Assembly (NCBI RefSeq): GCF_914767665.1
Contig: NC_059506.1
Location: 20,313,825-20,377,824 of the forward strand
Length of the DNA: 64,000 nucleotides
From: Harmonia axyridis
Taxonomy: Eukaryota; Arthropoda; Insecta; Coleoptera; Coccinellidae
Reading direction: 5' to 3'
Notes under the pieces: model-generated
What the model was told of the DNA's origin: nothing
Databases searched by the model: none
What the model saw: only the letters and a program-made list of their open reading frames with translations
Shown here: in pieces, positions 35,050 to 47,034 of the stretch
Layout: the number at the start of each line of letters is the position of its first letter
How positions within the stretch are numbered: the stretch's first letter is position 1
Program-made: the position numbers and the translations under genes

Positions 35050-37964
35050 GGCCATCATCGGGGTGGATTTTCTGACTCATTACGACCTCCTCGTGGATCT
35101 GCGCAACGGACTCTTACTTGACCGATCCACGAGTCTCAGTGTCACGGGACGGGACTCCAAGTGCGCGACTATCGCCGGAATTCGAACATCCGCAGGCGAT
35201 ACGCGCTATCACGCGTTGCTCCAGCAGTTCCCGGAGCTGACGCGCCCCGATGGCGCTTGCAAAGCAGCGGATGTGAAACACCGTACAGTGCATCACATCC
35301 ACACCACACCAGGACAACCCGTCTTCCAGAAGCCACGTCGCCTAGCCGCGGACCGTTACCTCGCCGCTAGGAAGGAGTTCGAGTCCATGCTCCAATTGGG
35401 GATTTGTCGCCCATCGAAGAGCACTCCACATGGTGCCAAAGAAGGGAGACGAATGGCGCCCTTGTGGAGACTACCGGGGACTAAACGCGCGCACTTTACC
35501 AGACCGGTATCCAGTGCGCCACATCCAGGACTTCGCCCAAATGCTCCGTGGAAAGTCAATTTTTTCCACCATTGACCTGGTACGAGCGTACCATCATATC
35601 CCGGTGGCCCCTGAAGACGTGGAGAAGACGGCGATCACCACTCCGTTCGGATTATTTGAATTCCCGGCAATGAGCTTTGGACTACGAAACGCCGTTCAAA
35701 CATTCCAGCGGTTCATCGACGAGGTTCTCCGGGGACTCGACTTCGTGTATGCCTATATTGACGACCTACTGGTGGCCTCCTCGTCCGAGGAAGAGCATCA
35801 TGAACACCTACGCATTCTATTCGAACGTCTCCAGCGGTACGGAATTGTCGACAATTCAGCGAAATGTTACTTTGGCGCTAAGGAAGTAAAGTTCTTGGGG
35901 TACCTAGTATCTGGTAATGGAACAAAACCACTCCCCGAGAAAGTCGCTGCCATCCGCGAATATCCCAGGCCAACAACAGCAAAAGATCTCCGACAATTCC
36001 TTGGCATGTTGAACTTCTACAGGCGTTTCATGCCCGGAACTGCTAAGACCCAGGCACCACTCAATGACCTGCTCCAAGGAAACATCAAAAAGAAGACACC
36101 AGTGAATTGGAACAATTACGCTGATGCCGCATTCGCCGCATGCAAGGAAGAACTTGCAAAAGCGACACTTCTGGCACACCCCGAACTTGGCGCCGAGGTC
36201 TCCTTGGTTTGTGATGCATCGGACCACACCATTGGAGCTGCACTGCATCAACGGGTTGGCAACGAGTGGAAACCACTCGGTTTTTTTTCGAAGAAGCTGG
36301 CTGGCGCTGAGTGCAAGTACAGCGCCTACGATCGGGAACTCCTGGCCATCTACAAGTCGGTCAAGTACTTCCGACACATGGTTGAAGGACGCCACTTCTT
36401 CATTTTAACTGACCATAAGCCGCTGACCTTCGCCTTCAGTCAAAAGTCCGATCAATGCTCCCCACGCCGATACCGCCACCTGGACTTCATCGGGCAGTTC
36501 ACCACAGATATCCGGCATATATCCGGAAAAGAAAACGTCGTCGCAGATGCCCTTTCCAGGGTGGACGAAATCGCAGCACCACTCGACTTCGAGGCCCTCG
36601 CAGCATCCCAGCAATGTGACCCAGAGCTCCAGGAGTTCCGCCAGAAGCAAGACTCTGGCTTACTTCTACGCCAAGTCACGATACCAGGATCCAACGCTGC
36701 CGTCTTCTGCGATATATCCACCACTAAGGCACGACCCTTCCTGACGGCTCCATTCCGGAAACCAGCTTTTGACGCCATCCACGGCCTGTCCCATCCAGGC
36801 GCCAAGGCCACCACAAAGCTGATGAGCCAACGATACGTCTGGCCCTCCATTTCCAGAGATTGCCGAGCGTGGTCCCGAGTCTGCATCCAATGCCAGCGGT
36901 CAAAGGTGTCACGACATGTTTCGTCTCCGATCGGTAACTTCACACCGCCGTCGAGCCGTTTCGAACATGTGCACATCGACCTGATCGTGATGCCATTTTC
37001 CAAAGGATATCGGTATTGCCTCACCTGCGTCGATCGATTTTCTCGATGGCCAGAAGCGATACCGCTCCAAGACCAGACAGCAGAAACCGTCGCCCGAGCA
37101 TTTTACACTAACTGGGTTGCCAGGTTTGGCGTCCCGCTCCGGGTAACTACAGACCAAGGACGGCAATTCGAGTCCTACCTATTTCGCTGCTTGAACAAGC
37201 TACTAGGGACGGACCACCTCAGAACCACGGCGTACCACCCGGCCGCCAACGGAATGGTCGAGCGACTCCACCGTCAGCTCAAAGCTTCCATTAAATGCTT
37301 GGACTCTGACACATGGGTCCACACACTACCCACTGCACTACTGGGGATCCGCGCCGCTTGGAAAGAAGATCTCCAATCCACCGCTGCTGAGATGATATAC
37401 GGAGAACCACTCCGTCTTCCTGGCGAGTTCCTGGGTTCGACGTCGACGATGAACCTGGATAACTCCGACGATTTCGTTCGCGACCTGCGCCAGCACTTTC
37501 AGGCGCTCCGACCAGTCAGTGGCACCAGGCACGGTGAGCGGAAGATCTTCGTCTTTAAAGATCTCGCCACCGCATCCCACGTCTTCGTAAGGCACGACGC
37601 CGTTCGACGTCCGCTCCAGCACCCATACGATGGACCGTTCGAGGTGGTTTCTCGAGCCGAAAAGCACTACACCCTCCGAATTCACGGTACCAACGTCCCG
37701 GTCTCGATCGACAGGCTGAAACCAGCCTACATCGCGGTCAGCGAAAATTCACCGGAGGACGCTGTAAATTCGAACGAGGACGATGAAGACGAAGGAATTC
37801 TTCTCTTTTTACCAGGCGAGAACTCACCCCCGGCCCAACAACCCATCCCACCTGCTCCAGCAGAACCAGAGGCAGCAACGCAAGCGCCAGCAGTACGACG
37901 ACCTTACACGACCAGATCAGGTCGGCAAGTTCGTTTCCCCGAGCGTTTCCAGGCGGGGATGTAA
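35050..37964 (+). pseudogene. Truncated pol of gypsy copy 3
   Basis: It lacks gag and the protease active site. A chimeric frame of 202 codons (34967-35575) begins in the foldback element and continues into pre-RT sequence until the shared 14-bp deletion shifts it. RT to integrase is open from about 35430 to 37964 (844 codons) with the catalytic residues kept. Private changes include A to V in LRNAVQTF and V to D in YGIVDNSAKC. Confidence 0.9.
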
Positions 37965-37993
37965 TATATCGTTAATCACTAGCAAGGGGGTAC

Positions 37994-38181
37994 TGTGGGG
38001 ATTACAGATTCCTGCGTTACCATCATGGTGGCGCGGCCAACCAGGTTAACGCTTCCCCCAACAGAGGGCGCAACAATCTATTTAAGCCTCGAAGTACACA
38101 TCTTAAACGGAGTTAAGCCAAAGATTCCCAGTTAAATATGAACCTACTTCATGCAGCACAAGTCGTCACGCTGTCCCAAAA
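37994..38181 (+). repeat. 3' LTR of gypsy copy 3
   Basis: 188 bp; private ATGCAGC, C at offset 61, T at offset 172. With the ancestral promoter deleted, this LTR, ending 32 nt before the ATG, is the nearest possible promoter for the unit 8 RING gene. Confidence 0.9.
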
Positions 38182-38213
38182 AAAGCAGAGCAGTAAATTT
38201 TGAAGCCGAAAAG

Positions 38214-38802
38214 ATGTCTTTAGACCATCTATATGAATTCAACTTCGAAAAGTTGTACAACGATTGTACAGAAAGGTAATGCTTTTACATCATTTTTTTC
38301 TTTAAGTATTTTTGAAACGATATAATCAAATTTTATCTTTAGTTTCTGAATGTTTCGTTCTTATAAAGAAATTTTTGTTCAATAATTGTTTTGAAATGAA
38401 CAAAAACCATATTGTACCTACAAACAGTGAATTAATATGTACTTTTTTTTTCCTAGGGGTATAACATTCGAAGAGGATTGCAGCGTATGTTTGAGCAGAT
38501 TAACAGGAGAATTGTACCTTACGGACTGCAGACATTCATTCCACAAGGAGTGTATCGACAGGTGGTGCTCCACTTCCGAATGTTGTCCCATGTGCAGGAC
38601 AAATTTAGTTTTCGAAGAAACCTGCAGTATCTTCGATACAAATTGGAAACCTGTCAATATCCATCGGTTCGATAAGATGGACAGTGATGAAGAAGATGAT
38701 GAGAGTGGAGAAGATGATGAGAGTGAAACTGAAGAAGAAAAAGAAGAGAATGAAGGAGAAAACGAATGCCAAACCGAGTGCCAAACCAACGAGGAAAATT
38801 AA
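38214..38802 (+). CDS. RING-H2 finger protein with acidic tail (unit 8)
   Basis: Exons 38214-38275 and 38457-38802 encode 135 residues; one conservative change, WCSTSECC for WCSSSECC, between the sixth and seventh zinc ligands. The TATA/Inr promoter is absent from this unit; only the gypsy 3' LTR lies upstream. Confidence 0.75.
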
Positions 38803-39792
38803 TTTTACATCTCTGTTCGACACAACCTGTAACATTTTTGAGAGAAATAAATCATAAATTGTGTTATATTTAAAACATTTGTTTTTTTTTTCATCTTATT
38901 TTTCCTAACTTTAACTAAGTGTCATTTCAATCAGAAATAGCTCTCGTTTGTCTTATGAGTGTGATTTATTATAAATAAAACAATTTTAAAAAATACTCTC
39001 ATTAGGTGTACAACTTTGCTTCCGCCGTTTTGCAATAGATAGCTATAGAGGTAAGTGGTAAGTGATAGTCGAAAGATAGCCTACAAGAGGCACTTACTAC
39101 AGACGAGTTGTAACAAAATCGACTAATAATCCGAGTAATCAAACAGTTTTCCATAAATAATAAACAGCTAAGGATATTGGATTGGCAATGATAGACATAT
39201 TTTTTTTATATGTAATGGAAATTTCTGATATGCTCATTCCTAATGATCCAAGAATAAGAGCCAATTTGGTTGTAAGAGATAAAACGATATTCGGTATTTT
39301 ATTGATCTACAAAAGTATGTTAGAGTCAGATTTTCGGCCTAAATATTAGGTGTACAACTTTGCTTCCGTCGTTTTGCAATAGATGGCTGTAGCTGTAAGG
39401 GGTAGTCGAAATAAATAGATCAAAGATGTCATACAATAAGCTTAAGTATTTGTGAACATAGCGCTATTGAAATATTAGTCGATTTTTGTCTCCATCATAA
39501 AGTTATTCTCGTTTAAACATTTTTGGATCGCGTCAAAAGATGACCAGTTTTTCCAACGCGGGATTCGTACGCTTTTCGAAAGATGGAAGAAAGTAGTCGC
39601 CAGAGATGGACAATACTTTGGATCATAAATGTATATCCAGTTTTTTACAATAAAGCCTCGAATTTCGGGAAAAAAACGGCGAAAGCAAAGTTGTACGCGT
39701 ATGTATATTGAAGGAATTCCTTTGTTCTAACGTAATAACCAAGAGACAACCAATCGGAGAACACAAGATCGGTAAATATCGATCCAGAAGCA

Positions 39793-42700
39793 GAAACCGC
39801 ACAAGCCACCACGAGCAGATTTACTGGATATGATTTATGATACAGTACCTTGCACCGCCACCTCCGTGAGATTCGAAATGGAATAATAATTCATGGTTAG
39901 AATAGACTCAACGCCGATTTCTATCTGGAAATATTTACACCAAAAGATGTCCGTAACCTATATTTTAATATTATTATAAATATTCTTTCGATCTTTCAAA
40001 TGTAATTATGAATTTATTCAAATGATAGACCTAATCGACCTGTATATTGAAATGAGGACATAAATCGTCCGATTCTAATGATATTTTTCGGAGAATATGG
40101 AAATGACATGCGAAAAATTTGAAATTGAGTCATTGAGTGTGTGGAATTTTCTACAGAAAATTTTTATTATAAACACATCATTTAATATGGAAAAACGATC
40201 AGATATGGAATCGTTTGCTTCTGTTTTTTCACGTGATCTTCATTTTGTCAAAATGAATGTTTCCGAATATTTTGATGGCTTCTTTGATTTGGCTAATTTT
40301 TAATTGATATCTATTATTAGTTGGTATTAAATAGAGTTATATTTCATCTCTTTGAAACTGTATGCGTGAAAAGTATACTGTCAGACCCTGTACAAAACAT
40401 GAAATGCGAAACATTTTGAAAACTTTATGTTTTGGGCACAACAAAAATTGAAGACTACCCACTAGTCTATCCGACAGGTAGAAAGAAATCAGCGCATGCC
40501 ATTTAAAAAAATTGACTTATTGACATTTTCAAAGAGTCATTTTTAAAAAATTGCAGTTTCTTTCAGACCACCAGTAGAGTGATACGTAAATTTTCAGAAG
40601 ACTTGAAAACTTTTCGGGAATCAATAAAAATATCATACAATTACCTTGAACGGTTTTCAAGATTTAGTTTAGTTCAAAGCTTTTTATCCAAGAAATTCGT
40701 CAAAAAAAGTGGCCTACGTTAAAAAGTATCACAGATAAATTGTGACAAGTATTCGAAATCAGAACTTCATGGAGATTCTGAGTATGATATAAAAATTGGT
40801 CATTCTCATACACTGGTTATTTGTTTTACTAGGCAGCAAAGTAGTACACTGACTGTCGCAGCTGATAGTTCAGGAATTTTTCTTCGATTGATATTGTCTT
40901 TACAAATTATTAGAATTTCCACAAAACTATGTATTGCTCATACTGTGGGAAATATTATTTCTCACGGCACTTTGCCCACACCTCGCTACGCTACTTTTCA
41001 TAGCAGTTGTAGGAAATAGTATATTGTGCAACAAGTGGGGAAAGTTCAACATTTCTCGCGAGTGTGGAAGTTTGTGGCAAGAGCCTGAAAGGCGAGTGCA
41101 GCAAACACACGAGCGAGAAAAGGACTTTCTCCACATGTTGCACAATATACTTTTTCGGCAACCGTCCGGGAAGTTCTCACTTCCCGGACACTTTTTCTCT
41201 GAGAAAGTATTATTTCCCGGACTAGGCCGGAAAAGAATCATAGAATCGATAGACCGAAATAACGGCTGACAGTTCATATGAAATTAGTTGTCAAAAATTT
41301 GCATGTTTTTTGATCGCAATCGCAATAAAATATGGAAAGCAGCGGCGATAGTGTTATTTTACATGGTTGCCGAAAAAATATTGTACGCAACACGCCCGAA
41401 AATGGTTTTTTTGGACACACAGACTTCCAGGACTCGCTTACGCTCTTCCTGGAATTTTGTCTATTCGTCCAAAAAAACCTTATTTTCCGGACTTGTTACG
41501 TAAATTACTATTTCCTACAACTATAAAAATTTCAATAATTCGAGTAATATCGATATTTTTACTCTTACATATTTCGATAAATTTCGATAGTGTCAGAAAA
41601 TATCGAAAGCTGTTTGTCCCTTTCCCTAAATCAAACTAGTAATGAATTGCGCAGGTGCACATTTCGTATCCAATCCCGTTAGTCGTGTACTTGTTTGAGT
41701 ACATAAAGGTACAGGTACGCTAACTAGTTTAGTATCAGTTTGACAGTGTTGAAAGCAGAGCAGTGAATTTTGAAGGCGAAAAGATGTCTTTAGACCATCT
41801 ATATGAATTCAACTTCGAAAAGTTGTACAACGATTGTACAGAAAGGTAATGCTTTTACATCATTTTTTTCTTTAAGTATTTTTGAAACGATATAATCAAA
41901 TTTTATCTTTAGTTTCTGAATGTTTCGTTCTTATAAAGAAATTTTTGTTCAATAATTGTTTTGAAATGAACAATAACCACATTGTACCTACAAACAGTGA
42001 ATTAATATGTTCTTTTTTTTTTCCTAGGGGTATAACATTCGAAGAGGATTGCAGCGTATGTTTGAGCAGATTAACAGGAGAATTGTACCTTACGGACTGC
42101 AGACATTCATTCCACAAGGAGTGTATCGACAGGTGGTGCTCCAGTTCCGAATGTTGTCCCATGTGCAGGACAAATTTAGTTTTCGAAGAAACCTGCAGTA
42201 TCTTCGATACAAATTGGAAACCTGTCAATATCCATCGGTTCGATAAGATGGACAGTGATGAAGAAGATGATGAGAGTGGAGAAGATGATGAGAGTGAAAC
42301 TGAAGAAGAAAAAGAAGAGAATGAAGGAGAAAACGAATGCCAAACCGAGTGCCAAACCAACGAGGAAAATTAATTTTACATCTCTGTTCGACACAACCTG
42401 TAACATTTTTGAGAGAAATAAATCATAAATTGTGTTATATTTAAAGCATTCGTTTTTTTTTTCATCTTATTTTTCCTAACTTTAACTAAGTGTCATTTCA
42501 ATCAGAAATAGCTCTCGTTTGTCTTATGAGTGTGATTTATTATAAATAAAACAATTTTAAAAAATACTCTCATTAGGTGTACAACTTTGCTTCCGCCGTT
42601 TTGCAATAGATAGCTATAGAGGTAAGTGGTAAGTGATAGTCGAAAGATAGCCTACAAGAGGCACTTACTACAGACGAGTTGTAACAAAATCGACTAATAA

Positions 42701-43363
42701 TCCGAGTAATCAAACAGTTTCCCATAAATAATAAACAGCTAAGGATATTGGATTGGCAATGATAGACATATTTTTTTTATATGTAATGGAAATTTCTGAT
42801 ATGCTCATTCCTAATGATCCAAGAATAAGAGCCAATTTGGTTGTAAGAGATAAAACGATATTCGGTATTTTATTGATCTACAAAAGTATGTTAGAGTCAG
42901 ATTTTTGGCCTAAATATTAGGTGTACAACTTTGCTTCCGTCGTTTTGCAATAGATGGCTGTAGCTGTAAGGGGTAGTCGAAATAAATAGATCAAAGATGT
43001 CATACAATAAGCTCAAGTATTTGTGAACATAGCGCTATTGAAATATTAGTCGATTTTTGTCTCCATCATAAAGTTATTCTCGTTTAAACATTTTTGGATC
43101 GCGTCAAAAGATGACCAGTTTTTCCAACGCGGGATTCGTACGCTTTTCGAAAGATGGAAGAAAGTAGTCGCCAGAGATGGACAATACTTTGGATCATAAA
43201 TGTATATCCAGTTTTTTACAATAAAGCCTCGAATTTCGGGAAAAAAACGGCGAAAGCAAAGTTGTACGCGTATGTATATTGAAGGAATTCCTTTGTTCTA
43301 ACGTAATAACCAAGAGACAACCAATCAGAGAACACAAGATCGGTAAATTTCGATCCAGAAGCA
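39793..43363 (+). repeat. Array unit 9
   Basis: Foldback 41005-41522, RING gene 41784-42373, mariner region 42573-43270. Carries leader changes CAGTGAATTTTGAAGGCG before the ATG and a one-base longer intron (T run before the acceptor). Confidence 0.95.
41784..42373 (+). CDS. RING-H2 finger protein with acidic tail (unit 9)
   Basis: Exons 41784-41845 and 42028-42373 encode 135 residues; intron 182 bp. The longer T run opens an intronic frame upstream of exon 2 (from 41882), but the spliced form shared with all other units is preferred. Confidence 0.85.
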
Positions 43364-46300
43364 GAAACCGCACAAGCCACCACGAGCAGATTTACTGGAT
43401 ATGATTTATGATACAGTACCTTGCACCGCCACCTCCGTGAGATTCGAAATGGAATAGAATAGACTCAACGCCGATTTCTATCTGGAAATATTCACACCAA
43501 AAGATGTTTGTAACCTATATTTTAATATTATTATAAATATTCTTTCGATCTTTCAAATGTAATTATGAATTTATTCAAATGATAGACCTAATCGACCTGT
43601 ATATTGAAATGAGGACATAAATCGTCCGATTCTAATGATATTTTTCGGAGAATATGGAAATGACATGCGAAAAATTTGAAATTGAGTCATTGAGTGTGTG
43701 GAATTTTCTACAGAAAATTTTTATTATAAACACATCATTTAATATGGAAAAACGATCAGATATGGAATCGTTTGCTTCTGTTTTTTCACGTGATCTTCAT
43801 TTTGTCAAAATGAATGTTTCCGAATATTTTGATGGCTTCTTTGATTTGGCTAATTTTTAATTGATATCTATTATTAGTTGGTATTAAATAGAGTTAAATT
43901 TCATCCCTTTGAAACTGTATGCGTGAAAAGTATACTGTCAGACCCTGTACAAAACATGAAATGCGAAACATTTTGAAAACTTTATGTTTTGGGCACAACA
44001 AAAATTGAAGACTACCCACTAGTCTATCCGACAGGTAGAAAGAAATCAGCGCATGCCATTTAAAAAAATTGACTCATTGACATTTTCAAAGAGTCATTTT
44101 TAAAAAATTGCAGTTTCTTTCAGACCACCAGTAGAGTGATACGTAAATTTTCAGAAGACTTGAAAACTTTTCGGGAATCAATAAAAATATCGTACAATTA
44201 CCTTGAACGGTTTTCAAGATTTAGTTTAGTTCAAAGCTTTTTATCCAAGAAATTCGTCAAAAAAAGTGGCCTACGTTAAAAAGTATCACAGATAAATTGT
44301 GACAAGTATTCGAAATCAGAACTTCATGGAGATTCTGAGTATGATATAAAAATTGGTCATTCTCATACACTGGTTATTTGTTTTACTAGGCAGCAAAATA
44401 GTACGATGACTGTCGCAGCTGATAGTTCAGGAATTTTTCTTCGATTGATATTGTCTTAACAAATTATTAGAATTTCCACAAAACTATGTATTGCTCATAC
44501 TGTGGGAAATATTATTTCCCACGGCACTTTGCCCACACCTCGCTACGCTACTTTTCATAGCAGTTGTAGGAAATAGTATATTGTGCAACAAGTGGGGAAA
44601 GTCCAACATTTCTCGCGAGTGTGGAAGTTTGTGGCAAGAGCCTGAAAGGCGAGTGCCGCAAACACACGAGCGAGAAAAGGACTTTCTCCACATGTTGCAC
44701 AATATACTTTTTCGGCAACCGTCCGGGAAGTTCTCACTTCCCGGACACTTTTTCTCTGAGAAAGTATTATTTCCCGGACAAGGCCGGAAAAGAATCATAG
44801 AATCAATAGACCGAAATAACGGCTGACAGTTCATATGAAATTAGTTGTCAAAAATTTGCATGTTTTTTGATCGCAATCGCAATAAAATATGGAAAGCAGC
44901 GGCGATAGTGTTATTTTACATGGTTGCCGAAAAAATATTGTACGCAACACGCCCGAAAATGGTTTTTTTGAACACACAGACTTCCAGGACTCGCTTACGC
45001 TCTTCCTGGAATTTTGTCTATTCGTCCAAAAAAACCTTATTTTCCGGACTTGTTACGTAAATTACTATTTCCTACAACTATAAAAATTTCAATAATTCGA
45101 GCAATATCGATATTTTTACTCTTACATATTTCGATAAATTTCGATAGTGTCAGAAAATATCGAAAGCTGTTTGTCCCTTTCCCTAAATCAAACTAGTAAT
45201 GAATTGCGCAGGTGCACATTTCGTATCCAATCCCGTTAGTCGTGTACTTGTTTGAGTACATAAAGGTACAGGTACGCTAACTAGTTTAGTATCAGTTTGA
45301 CAGTGTTGAAAGCAGAGCAGTAAATTTTGAAGCCGAAAAGATGTCTTTAGACCATCTATATGAATTCAACTTCGAAAAGTTGTACAACGTTTGTACAAAA
45401 AGGTAATGCTTTTACATCATTTTTTTCTTTAAGTATTTTTGAAACGATATAATCAAATTTTATCTTTAGTTTCTGAATGTTTCGTTCTTATAAAGAAATT
45501 TTTGTTCAATAATTGTTTTGAAATGAACAATAACCATATTGTACCTACAAACAGTGAATTAATATGTACTTTTTTTTTCCTAGGGGTATAACATTCGAAG
45601 AGGATTGCAGCGTATGTTTGAGCAGATTAACAGGAGAATTGTACCTTACGGACTGCAGACATTCATTCCACAAGGAGTGTATCGACAGGTGGTGCTCCAG
45701 TTCCGAATGTTGTCCCATGTGCAAGACAAATTTAGTTTTCGAAAAAACCTGCAGTATCTTCGATACAAATTGGAAACCTGTCAATATCCATCGGTTCGAT
45801 AAGATGGACAGTGATGAAGAAGATGATGAGAGTGGAGAAGATGATGAGAGTGAAACTGAAGAAGAAAAAGAAGAGAATGAAGGAGAAAACGAATGCCAAA
45901 CCGAGTGCCAAACCAACGAGGAAAATTAATTTTACATCTCTGTTCGACACAACCTGTAACATTTTTGAGAGAAATAAATTATAAATTGTGTTATATTTAA
46001 AACATTTGTTTTTTTTTTCATCTTATTTTTCCTAACTTTAACTAAGTGTCATTTCAATCAGAAATAGCTCTCGTTTGTCTTATGAGTGTGATTTATTATA
46101 AATAAAACAATTCAAAAAAATACTCTCATAGGTGTAAAACTTTGCTTCCGCCGTTTTGCAATAGATAGCTATAGAGGTAAGTGGTAAGTGATAGTCGAAA
46201 GATAGCCTACAAGAGGCACTTACTACAGACGAGTTGTAACAAAATCGACTAATAATCCGAGTAATCAAACAGTTTCCCATAAATAATAAACAGCTAAGGA

Positions 46301-46918
46301 TATTGGATTGGCAATGATAGACATATTTTTTTTATATGTAATGGAAATTTCTGATATGCTCATTCCTAATGATCCAAGAATAAGAGCCAATTTGGTTGTA
46401 AGAGATAAAACGATATTCGGTATTTTATTGATCTACAAAAGTATGTTAGAGTCAGATTTTCGGCCTAAATATTAGGTGTACAACTTTGCTTCCGTCGTTT
46501 TGCAATAGATGGCTGTAGCTGTAAGGGGTAGTCGAAATAAATAGATCAAAGATGTCATACAATAAGCTTAAGTATTTGTGAACATAGCGCTATTGAAATA
46601 TTAGTCGATTTTTGTCTCCATCATAAAGTTATTCTCGTTTAAACATTTTTGGACCGCGTCAAAAGATGACCAGTTTTTCCAACGCGGGATTCGTACGCTT
46701 TTCGAAAGATGGAAGAAAGTAGTCGCCAGAGATGGACAATACTTTGGATCATAAATGTATATCCAGTTTTTTACAATAAAGCCTCGAATTTCGGGAAAAA
46801 AACGGCGAAAGCAAAGTTGTACGCGTATGTATATTGAAGGAATTCCTTTGTTCTAACGTAATAACCAAGAGACAACCAATCAGAGAACACAAGATCGGTA
46901 AATTTCGATCCAGAAGCA
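43364..46918 (+). repeat. Array unit 10 (last complete unit)
   Basis: Foldback 44562-45079, RING gene 45341-45929, mariner region about 46128-46825. Has a private 14-bp deletion near 43456 and the most RING substitutions, as often seen at array edges where homogenisation is weaker. Confidence 0.95.
45341..45929 (+). CDS. RING-H2 finger protein with acidic tail (unit 10, most diverged)
   Basis: Exons 45341-45402 and 45584-45929 encode 135 residues. It has four amino-acid changes: D to V and E to K in exon 1 (NVCTKR), R to K just after the last zinc cysteine (CPMCKTN) and E to K (FEKTCS). All zinc ligands and splice sites are kept. Confidence 0.83.
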
Positions 46919-47034
46919 GAAACCGCACAAGCCACCACGAGCAGATTTACTGGATATGATTTATGATACAGTACCTTGCACCGCCACCTCCGTGAGATTC
47001 GAAATGGAATAATAATTCATGGTTAGAATAGACT
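46919..47034 (+). repeat. Array unit 11, 116-bp stub at the array edge
   Basis: Matches the unit start up to GGTTAGAATAGACT, then changes without a gap into copia gag. No target duplication or terminal motif is visible at the junction. Confidence 0.93.

Larger units (their letters stand above)
35048..38181 (+). mobile_element. Ty3/gypsy element, copy 3 (5'-truncated)
   Basis: The element starts within the end of the protease/pre-RT region (GGCCATCATCGGGG at 35050) and runs to the 3' LTR (37994-38181) with target-site half AAAG at 38182-38185. The junction shares only AA between foldback and pol, consistent with end joining. It carries the same 14-bp deletion as copy 2 but keeps T at LTR offset 172, unlike the 3' LTRs of copies 1 and 2. 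Confidence 0.93.
33825..39792 (+). repeat. Array unit 8, with truncated gypsy element and 2.0-kb deletion
   Basis: Standard unit sequence runs to about 35049, inside the left end of the foldback, then joins gypsy pol. The rest of the foldback, the RING promoter, the 5' LTR, gag and most of the protease are missing. The gypsy 3' end, RING gene (38214-38802) and mariner region (39002-39699) follow. The length is 2006 bp less than unit 7. Confidence 0.95.
1..47034. repeat. Head-to-tail array of a ~3.57-kb gene-bearing unit
   Basis: Ten full units and a 116-bp stub lie in the same orientation. Using the motif GAAACCGCACAAGC as an arbitrary start, units begin at 1, 3590, 7160, 15149, 18715, 22281, 25851, 33825, 39793, 43364 and 46919. 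Lengths are 3589, 3570, 7989, 3566, 3566, 3570, 7974, 5968, 3571 and 3555 bp; the three long ones contain a Ty3/gypsy element. By eye the copies differ at only a few positions per hundred or fewer. The window opens inside the array, so copy number is a minimum. The right edge lies inside a copia gag gene. Concerted evolution by unequal exchange is inferred. Confidence 0.97.

Noticed and set aside
41882..42373. 163-codon unspliced form of the RING protein in unit 9
   Set aside because: Depends on one extra T in the acceptor tract; the extension is intron sequence that is closed in the other nine units.
1..47034. Direct repeats as a CRISPR-like array
   Set aside because: Repeats are kilobases long and gene-bearing in eukaryotic DNA; no short repeat-spacer pattern.
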